Of a stretch of DNA of 53,193 nucleotides, positions 46,515 through 53,193 are shown piece after piece (within the stretch, counting starts at the first letter, position 1; every line of letters begins with the position of its first letter). Location: positions 37,199 to 90,391 of the forward strand of contig MNCI01022419.1 in NCBI GenBank assembly GCA_015680685.1, written 5' to 3'. The notes beneath the pieces are model-generated. The model did not search any database, was not told the origin of the DNA, and saw only the letters and a list, made by a program, of their open reading frames with translations. A program made the translations under genes and the position numbers. This DNA comes from Gnetum montanum (Eukaryota > Streptophyta > Gnetopsida > Gnetales > Gnetaceae).

Positions 46515-47272
46515 TGACGGGATGCGATATTGCATCCCACCACAATGTCTATAAATAAGAAGTGGCTTTCCCTTGTTCAATCATCTAGATCTAGATCCTT
46601 AGCCAAACTATAACAGTTTTAGCATTCCAGAGTTAGAATAATTTCCATGTGCTAGCAGTAGGAGTCTCAAGTGAACAGATCTTTATATGAGCAAATTGTA
46701 CCTGAGCACACATTTGTGTATGGTAATAAAGATGAAATTTCTGATAAACCTTACAGCATATGGACTAAGCTAAATAGGATTTAATTATTTTCAAATGTTT
46801 AAATGCTTTCTTAGTTAATTAAATCTCTCTCAACCCTTAACTCTCCTAGTTAAGTGCATTTAGTATGACTGCTTTGAGTACATGTGTAATTCTTGGTAAC
46901 CCAGTAATGAGTAGCATTTGGTAATCCCAATAGCATTGCACTGGTTCAGGGTGTGTGCAGCAAGTGGGAACGGATATTGGTGTTCGGACAATTAGAACTT
47001 AGTTAGTGAGTAGTTAATGACGTTAGTCACTTAGTCTCCTCACCCTTCCTTATTAGCGTAAAGACATTAAAAAGAGAAAAGATATAAAAATCACATACCT
47101 TAGACTTAACCATACAACCATGACAATACAAGTAAGTTTGGGAAGATAGCGATTGATTAACCTTAAGTGTTCCATAAGGCGCATAAGCACTTAGTCCTTG
47201 GAGTTCGACAGGATCGCGCATGAGACGCTTGTATTCGTATGGTTGAGTGTAGGGGTACCTCGCCACTCATCA
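46515..47272 (+). repeat. 3' LTR of G3
   Basis: 758 bp, begins TGACGGGATGCGATATTGC and ends CTCATCA. Direct copy of 40229-41016 with scattered differences and small indels. Confidence 0.88.
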
Positions 47273-47277
47273 CACAT

Positions 47278-48334
47278 ACATCGTGAAATGCTTATAAGTG
47301 GTTTTGAGGATCAGCGTTGTATCCCCCCTCAAATCATGGGATATTATTCATGTCTAACCTCTTGATCCTACTATCGTTTTGGTGCCTTGTGAGAACTCTT
47401 ATGGCCTCCGTGATATCTAACATGCTTCGGGTTATGAGTAGGGGTTCTTCATGGTCATTCCATTCATAGCGTCTGTGATGTCTATGTGGTTCCCTACTCT
47501 CCCTTCTTTTATGCCGTGATTCTCTCGAGTGCCCTCGTCCTCTTTCTCGACTCTCTCGTTGAGGTTTTTCACTTGGTTTACCTTTATCCTCATGGTCAGG
47601 CTCCTTATGAATGCATCCTAATACTGAAGGAGAGGGTGAATGTGATGATGAAGGTGAAGAAGGAGGAGAACCATCACCATGATGGTGTTTTCTACCTTCT
47701 CTTCTATGGTCTCGGCCATGATCGTGATCATGATCAGAGTGTTTGCCCTTGTCATGTGTTTGTATTCCCTCGTTGAACACTTCGTGTTTGTGGGGATCAG
47801 AATTAGTGTTGTGAATTGTGGAGTGTAGGTTCTGATACACCACCTCCTAACCATTGTTAGGAAGGGGAACAGAGTTTTGTGGAGAACCTATTGAAATAGA
47901 TTCACCACCCTCAATTTCACTTAAGACAGGTGGAGCGTCATGGGGTTCTTTGCCCTTCAACGATGTATAGTATCTCGCCTATCACAAGTCCCTTTGATAT
48001 TGTGCTTTTGTGGGATGGTAATCCTTGTGTCATAATCGCATGCAACGTATTCCGCGTATAACTATGACATGCCTACTCGCACGAGAGCATGAAAACGCAT
48101 GTTGGGGATTGCTCGATCTGGAGGCAACACTATGTTACCCTTCAAGTCTCTCCAACACAGTTGTTCATCTTGATGGAGAATAAATGTAAAGTCAGGTACA
48201 TACTCATCATGATGAATATATACCACACGGAATTGTTGAGGCACTGGTGGATCTTGGTTACGTGTGTTGTGTTGCCGACTGTCTCTTATGTTAGCCCTAG
48301 GCGGTGAGATGCTTTTATGTGAAGAAGAAGACAT
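47278..48334 (-). pseudogene. G2 gag, 5' segment
   Basis: The start at 48334 gives MSSSSHKSISPPRANIRDSR. The frame runs open to 48062 (HHDEYVPDFTFILHQDEQLC, then the NIVLPPDRAIPNM segment), then shifts. Open frame 47334-47843 has the Asp/His/Arg-rich linker (HSDHDHDHGRDHRREGRKHH), Ser-Pro runs, and the start of the gag domain (SRIKRLDMNNIP). It breaks at the G3 insertion and resumes at 40223. Confidence 0.8.
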
Positions 48335-48460
48335 CTTTATTTTGCTTAGTGTGCAATTTACCGTTATCTTATCTTTTCTTGATCAACCCTAAGGGTTCGT
48401 TCTAGCTTCCCAATGATATGGATGATTTCCTATGTTCTACATAGCGCACAAACAACTAAG

Positions 48461-48479
48461 TCCCTGGCAATGGGGCCAA
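48461..48479 (-). other. Primer-binding site of G2, decayed
   Basis: The minus strand reads TTGGCCCCATTGCCAGGGA next to the LTR end, recognisable as the tRNA-Asp-type site with several substitutions. Confidence 0.7.
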
Positions 48480-49416
48480 TGATGAGTGGCGAGGTACCCC
48501 TACACTCAACCATGTGAATACGAGCATCTCATGCACGATCCGGTCGAACTCCAAGAACTAAGTGCTTACGTGCCTTAATGGAACACTTAAGGTTAATCAA
48601 TTGCTATCTTCCCAAACTTACTTGTATTGTCACGGTTGTATGGTTAAGTAAGTTTGAGGTATATGATTTTTATATATTTTATCCTTTTAATGCCTTATGC
48701 TAATAGGGGAAGGTGAAGATAACTAAGTGACTAACTTTCATTAAATATTCACTAACTACATCTAATTGTTTCTAACACCAGTATCCGTTCCTACTTGCTG
48801 CACACACCCTGAACTAGTGCAATGCTACTGAGATTACCAAACGCTATTCGTTACTGGGTTACCAAGCGTTGTACACGTTCTTGAAGCGGTCGTACTGAGT
48901 GTACTTAACTAAGAGAGTCAAGGGTTGAGAGAGATTAATTAACTAAGAAAGCATTTAAACATTTAAGCATAATTAATTACTATTTAGCTTAGTCCATATG
49001 CTGCAAGGTTTATTAGAAAGTTCATCTTTATTGGTTTATCAGAAAGTTCGTCTTTATTGTCATACACATTACTTAGGTACAATTTTCTTGAATAAAGATC
49101 TGTTCACTTTAAGACTCCTACTTATTGGGTTATTTGGGTGGGTGCATGTCACAATGTGCTCGACACATGGAAATTATTCTAACTGGAATGGTAAAACTGC
49201 TATAGTTTGGCTAAGGGTCTAAATCTAAGTGTCTAAAACAGGAAAATTTGCCTCTTATTTATAGACATTATATCCTCCGCCTAATCTATTATTCTAACTC
49301 TAGAATGGTAAAAATACTATAGCTTGATTAAGGGTCTAAATCTAAGTGTCTAAAATAGGAAAAGCCGCTTATTTATAGATATTGCGCCTCTTAGTTATAG
49401 ACATTGCGGCTCATCA
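48480..49416 (-). repeat. 5' LTR of G2, with internal duplication
   Basis: The far end reads GCTCATCA then the ATTGG target duplication. It is longer (937 bp) than the 3' LTR because the TATA-proximal segment is partly repeated: GGTCTAAATCTAAGTGTCTA occurs at about 49216 and 49330, and CTTATTTATAGA-type units recur at 49254, 49369 and 49390. The palindromic segment between TATA and the LTR end has been lost here. Confidence 0.8.
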
Positions 49417-51580
49417 ATTGGTAATCCAAACTCATCAATTGTATCATAGCTTGGCTCCTCAATTGGTAATCCAAACTCATCAATTGTATCACGTACTACC
49501 TCTTATTTATTCTCTTATTTATAAACATTGCGTACTACCTCTTATTTATTCTCTTATTTATAGACATTGCGCCTCTTATTTATTCTCTTATTTATAGACA
49601 TTGCGCCTCTTATTTATAGACATTGCAGCTCATCAATTGGTAATCCAAACATCAATTGTATCATGTACTGCCTCTTATTTATAGACATTGTGCCTCTTAT
49701 TTATAGACATTGCGGGTCATCAATTGGTAATCCAAACTCATCAATTATTCTCTTATTTATAGAGATTGCACCTCTTCGTACTGCCTCTTATTTATTCTCT
49801 TATTTATAGACATTGCGCCTCTTATTTATTCTCTTATTTATAGACATTGCGCCTCTTATTTATTCTCTTATTTATAGAGATTGCGCCTCTTATTTATAGA
49901 CATTGCGCCTCTTATTTATAGACATTGCGGCTCATCAATTGGTAATAGCTTGCCTTGTTTGAGTCTTTCTTTTTCGGTCTTTTGAAAGATGTCTTCAAAG
50001 ATCTCACACAAATTTTCTGCTTGCTTTTTTGTTTCTTTTAAACTATTATAAAAAACAATCTCCTGATTAAAATCAGGCTCCTGATTCACCACTTTAATAT
50101 CGATGGTAAATACGGTGCCATCTTCTTTTTTGAATCGTAATGATTTGAGTGCTTTTGTGGAACCATCTTTAGATCTGAAAATAGCAAACAGACACGCTAA
50201 TTCATTGTTTGTGAGTGTTTCAAATTGACCATTTTGATAACATGTGGCTCATCTCCTCATCAATTTTATCACGTATCGTGGCTCATCTTCTCATCAATTG
50301 TATTGATTGGTAATCCAAACTCATCAATTGTATATTTCAAAAACTCGTAAAAAATTTTGAAAAACCCGGAAAAAATTTTGAAAAACCCAGAAAAAATACC
50401 ATTCCGTATTGTGGCTCATCAATTCTCATCAATTGTATGTTGTTGAAAAACGGGATTCCGTAAAATACCACCGCACGAGCGCGAAAAAATACTATTCCGT
50501 AAAATACCACCAGGAAAAAATACCATTCCGTATCGTGGCTCATCCAAAAAATACCATAAAATACCATTCCGTATCATGGCTTATCAATTCTCATCCGTAT
50601 CGTGGCTCATCAATTCTCATCAATTGTATCATCAATTCTCATCCGTATCATGGCTCATCAATTCTCATCAATTGTATCACGTATCGTGGCTCATCAATTC
50701 TCACATGTATCGTGGCTCATCAATTGGTAATCCACATCAATTCTCACATGTATCGTGGCTCATCAATTGGTAATCCACGTATTGTATCAATTCTCATGTA
50801 TCGTGGCTCATCAATTGGATTTGGTAATTCACATCAATTCTCACATGTATTGTGGCTCATCAATTGGTAATCCACGTATTGTATCAATTCTCATGTATCG
50901 TGGCTCATCAATTGGATTTTGGTAATCCACGTATTGTGGTAATCCAAACTCATCATCAATTGGTAATCCACATAATCCAAACTCATCATCAACATCATCA
51001 ATTGGTAATCCACGTATCGTGGCTCATCAATTGGTAATCCAAACTCATCAATTGGCGGGTTGTGATATTGGTAATCCAAACTCATCATAATCCACGTTTG
51101 GTAATCCAAACTCATCATAATCCACGTATCGTGGCTCATCAATTGGTAATCCAAACTCATCTGTGATATTGGTAATCCAAACTCATCATCAATTGGTAAC
51201 CCACGTATCGTGGCTCATCAATTGGTAATCCAAACTCATCAAAATTGGTAATCCAAACTCATCAATTGGCAGGCTGTGATATTGGTAATCCAAACTCATC
51301 ATCAATTGGTAATCCACGTATCGTGGCTCATCAAAACTCATCATCAATTGGTAATCCACGTATCGTGGCTCATCAATTGGTAATCCAAACTCATCAATTG
51401 GCGGGCTATGATATTGGTAATCCAAACTCATCAACTCATCAATTGGCTAATCCAAACTCATCAACTCATTAGCTCATCAATGCGATATTGGTAATCCAAA
51501 CTCATCAACTCATCAATTGGTAATTCAAACTCATCAATTGGTAATCCAAAAGGTCATCAATTGGTAATCCAAAAGGTAAG
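49417..51580. repeat. Complex minisatellite derived from the G2 LTR end and its flank
   Basis: Three unit types intermingle. About 49500-49930 has about twelve copies of CTTATTTATAGACATTGCG, the LTR segment around its TATA box. About 49410-49520 and 50250-51580 has many copies of CTCATCAATTGGTAATCC, which is the LTR end CTCATCA joined to the target flank ATTGGTAATCC, interspersed with CACGTATCGTGG. About 50380-50580 has AAAAAATACCATTCCGTA units. Some copies keep LTR-specific GGCGGGCTGCGATAT. Open frames on both strands here are repeat translations. Confidence 0.85.
49916..50248 (-). CDS. Open frame of 110 codons of foreign character inside the minisatellite
   Basis: Between array copies lies about 300 bp (49946-50240) unlike anything else here. 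On the minus strand it is open from a TGA at 50249-50251 to a TAA at 49916-49918, the last codons being array sequence. No in-frame ATG exists, so it would be a fragment. It reads like part of a soluble protein: GQFETLTNNELACLFAIFRS at the start, FKKEDGTVFTIDIKVVNQEP in the middle, and a charged helix ending KETKKQAENLCEIFEDIFQK. Hydrophobic/charged spacing looks protein-like and there are no stops, unlike the plant remnants nearby. No family recognised. It may be contamination, a chimeric join or a transferred fragment. Confidence 0.5.
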   Translation of the reverse strand, partial: ATCYQNGQFETLTNNELACLFAIFRSKDGSTKALKSLRFKKEDGTVFTIDIKVVNQEPDFNQEIVFYNSLKETKKQAENLCEIFEDIFQKTEKERLKQGKLLPIDEPQCL

Positions 51581-51602
51581 GTAACGTTGCTCAGCACGTC
51601 AA

Positions 51603-51603
51603 N
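51603..51603. other. Ambiguous base (N), possible assembly join
   Basis: The only N in the window. It falls where the AT-rich array ends and sequence of different composition begins, so linkage of the two sides should be treated as provisional. Confidence 0.9.
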
Positions 51604-51882
51604 GTTGTCCATGTGCTGGTGGGCTTTGTTGGCCCGTAAAAAAGAACAGTTTTTAAAAGAAAATAAATTAATACATAAATCATGAGCAACAGGACATCAC
51701 CCACCCCTAAAATTTAAAAATAAAAATAAAAGGAATTAGGACCTACCAATGTGTCTTTTAAAAATAAAATAAAATATAAACTTAAGGCTTATTTTTTTGT
51801 GTTTTATTTTAGGTGGTTAACGTGGAAAAGGTGGCCAACAATTTAGGGTTAGGTTTTCTCCTTTCTCTTGCAGGGCCGCCGA
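51604..51882. other. Spacer, AT-rich, leading to a TATA-like site
   Basis: No gene. A-rich block 51640-51790, then a pyrimidine-rich stretch (TTTTCTCCTTTCTCTTGCAG, ending about 51872) resembling a splice acceptor. Confidence 0.4.
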
Positions 51883-51888
51883 TATAAA
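51883..51888 (+). promoter_or_regulatory. TATA-like box before a CpG-rich block
   Basis: TATAAA within GCCGATATAAACAGG, followed by a 10-base G run (51891-51900) and a GC-rich stretch. The position relative to the CpG-rich block resembles a core promoter of a gene or LTR. No transcript evidence. Confidence 0.35.
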
Positions 51889-51899
51889 CAGGGGGGGGG

Positions 51900-53000
51900 G
51901 AGCACGTTGAGGAGGGAGATTTCTGGGGGGAGGCTTCTAGGGCAGGCAGATCCGGCCCTGTTCATACCAGTTTCGGTCCTCGGAGCAGATCTGGCCCTGC
52001 GCCGATTTTCAGCCACGGTTCTGCATTGGCTACCTCATTGATCCAATGCTTGCCTGCACCTGCGCTGACTCCGTGCAGATCCCACGGCCCTGGCCGCACG
52101 CAGAACTGCGACGTCTCTCTGCCTTCCTCCACAGCCATTGTTCCATCCCTCTGCCTTCACCTTCGGTCGCAATTGCGGCAACGTCGGCAAGCTCGCTCAG
52201 GTGGTTGGCGGTCTCTCCTGCGTCGGCAATGGCACTCAGTCTTCTTCTCACGGCCAATCTTTTACCAGCCGTGAACGCGGCAGTGCTGCTGTCAGACCCC
52301 CAGATCTGCGGCGCTCAAACCCTGCGCAGTCACCGAACCAGGATTTCTTCTGGCCGCCACAGGGTTTCGCCTGGCCGCCGCCGCCCATGCCTTGCTCTGG
52401 TCACGCGCTGCCTCCCCTTGCTCATCTCTCAGCCAGATCTTTTACCAGCCGTGAACGCGGCAGTGCTGCTGTCAGACCCCCGGATCTGCAGCACTCAAAC
52501 CCTGCGCAGTCACCGAACCAGGATTTCTTCTAGCCGCCACAGGGTTTTGCCTGGCCGCCGCCGCCCATGCCTCGCTCTGGTCACGCGCTGCCTCCCCTTG
52601 CTCATCTCTCAGCCAGATCTTTCAGATCTGCTCAACCCGCGGCCAGATTCGTAAGATCTGTGCAAGCCGCGGCCAGATCTGGTCGTGGACGAGGCCGCGC
52701 GCGCTTCAGTTACCAGCCTCGCGCGTGCTTCAGTGAACAGTCCCCGTCTTCTTCTGCTATTGCCAACTGTCCACCTGCCGCTATCCATCCCTCCACGATC
52801 GTGGCCTCCACGTTCCCGACACAGGCCTCTCTTCTTCCTCCACCGCTAGTTTTCCTCCGGTGCAGGAACACTCAGATCGCGGGAGCACAGAAGACAGCAG
52901 AGTCCACGGTAGCAACGAGCAGTTCTCTTATCTCCCAAGTAGTTGTTGCAGTAGACGAATACGGGCCACCAAGGCAACAACGACGGGACATATGAAATTT
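51900..53000 (+). other. CpG-rich block with overlapping open frames, identity unknown
   Basis: Much richer in GC and CpG than the rest of the window. Overlapping open frames on the plus strand (52046-52654, 52138-52533, 52567-52995) are Ser/Pro/Arg/Ala-rich and lack known motifs. Two frames stay open through the 180-bp duplication because 180 is divisible by three, which partly explains their length. It could be the 5' leader of a gene or LTR, or a recent insertion not yet eroded by deamination. I cannot choose a coding frame. Confidence 0.4.
52256..52615 (+). repeat. Exact-period 180-bp tandem duplication
   Basis: Copies 52256-52435 and 52436-52615, beginning ATCTTTTACCAGCCGTGAAC, with only a handful of differences, several at CpG sites (CGGCGC versus CAGCAC). 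A GATCT-rich third start follows near 52617. Confidence 0.9.
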
Positions 53001-53125
53001 GAATTTAATTGCACACATTATTTTAAGTTCCCAATATAAAATTAAATTGAAGTATTTAAATATTAAATCAAATTTAAGCTTTTGTTTTGATGTATTATCA
53101 TTTTGTCACATTGCCCTTTCCAGCT
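53001..53125. other. AT-rich spacer
   Basis: Short AT-rich stretch with no frame or motif. Confidence 0.4.
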
Positions 53126-53180
53126 GAGACTATTCTCGGGTTTCCGTACCCATACGGGAGGCGCCCTAGGCAATAGTCTC
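53126..53180. other. Nested inverted repeat (hairpin) at the right edge
   Basis: GAGACTATT (53126-53134) pairs with AATAGTCTC (53172-53180). Inside, CCGTA (53144-53148) pairs with TACGG (53153-53157) around a CCCA loop. Both stems are perfect. It may be a transposon end, an RNA structure or a terminator. The window ends 13 bases later. Confidence 0.5.
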
Positions 53181-53193
53181 CTCAAACGAGTTT

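Larger units (their letters stand above)
40229..47272 (+). mobile_element. G3: gag-protease LTR retrotransposon nested in G2
   Basis: 7044 bp, plus strand, same family as G2 but in opposite orientation. 5' LTR 40229-41016, tRNA-Asp-type primer site 41018-41035, gag-protease 41161-about 44442, a 3' region without pol, polypurine tract and 3' LTR 46515-47272. Flanked by near-perfect 5-bp duplications within the G2 gag. Because G2 and G3 lie in opposite orientation, this locus contains long inverted homologous arms that could form hairpin transcripts. Confidence 0.9.
35148..49416 (-). mobile_element. G2: gag-protease LTR retrotransposon, interrupted by G3
   Basis: Minus-strand element bounded by ATTGG duplications. 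From its 5' end: LTR 48480-49416, primer site 48461-48479, gag 47278-48334, then the G3 insertion (40229-47272), gag continued 39359-40223, protease 38012-38941, a non-pol 3' region 35971-37990, polypurine tract and LTR 35148-35960. Without G3 it is about 7.2 kb. No RT, RNase H or integrase motif is present, so it would be non-autonomous. G2 is older than G3 because G3 lies inside it. Confidence 0.88.

Noticed and set aside
47486-47776. 96-codon plus-strand frame inside G2 gag
   Set aside because: Antisense to the His/Arg-rich gag linker, open because of that composition.
49382-51472. Many ATG-started open frames of 60-150 codons on both strands
   Set aside because: They are translations of the short tandem units (for example repeated SSIGNP or MSLDYQ text). 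Frames open on both strands with the same period indicate repeats, not genes.
49417-51580. CRISPR-like look of repeated short units with variable spacing
   Set aside because: Units are AT-rich, imperfect, of changing length and derived from the neighbouring LTR end. The setting is a plant genome and there is no leader or cas gene.
52030-52257. Minus-strand frame in the CpG-rich block
   Set aside because: High GC keeps several frames open on both strands. No start context or motif favours this one.

Overview
The window looks like intergenic DNA from a large, repeat-rich plant nuclear genome. Three things point to plants: LTR retrotransposons with plant-type primer-binding sites (tRNA-Asp and tRNA-iMet), Ty3/gypsy elements with a Tat-type second RNase H, and no intact host gene. 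A gymnosperm would fit the element sizes and AT-rich decay, but the sequence alone does not prove it. Almost every coding remnant is broken by stops and frameshifts. Many stops sit where CAG, CAA or TGG is expected, as after decay of methylated cytosines.

Layout. (1) 1-4084: the 5' end of a minus-strand gag-protease element, called G1 here. (2) 4085-7069: an older minus-strand LTR element with an iMet-type primer site and LTR at 6554-7069. Its body holds a multi-exon gene remnant reading on the plus strand. (3) About 7480-10984: a decayed Ty1/copia element (+), then a possible LTR. (4) 11428-about 31737: a giant (about 20 kb) Ty3/gypsy element of Tat type (+). It carries gag, protease, RT, RNase H, a second RNase H and integrase. 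About 9.7 kb separates protease from RT and holds an antisense multi-exon gene remnant, a diverged array of about 190-bp repeats and a TTTGACC-rich tract. (5) 31738-35147: short repeats, a chromovirus-like integrase fragment and tandem duplications. (6) 35148-49416: G2, a minus-strand gag-protease element with target duplication ATTGG. Its gag is split by G3 (40229-47272, plus strand), a second member of the same family with its own near-perfect 5-bp duplication. (7) 49417-51580: a low-complexity array built from the G2 LTR end, its TATA region and the adjoining host flank. It encloses a foreign-looking 110-codon open frame. (8) A one-base N at 51603, then a CpG-rich block of different character to the window end, with a TATA-like site, an exact 180-bp tandem duplication and a terminal hairpin.

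Two themes recur. The G family (G1, G2, G3) carries only gag and an aspartic protease. In G2 and G3, the copies whose 3' ends are in the window, about 2 kb of shared 3' sequence replaces RT and integrase, so their movement would need enzymes from another element. Secondly, two unrelated LTR elements contain intron-bearing gene remnants oriented antisense to the element, and the G 3' region has a weaker antisense start. That is the only orientation in which introns would survive an RNA stage, so I read these as possible retrotransposon cargo genes. Exon calls were made by eye from splice-site and frame patterns.
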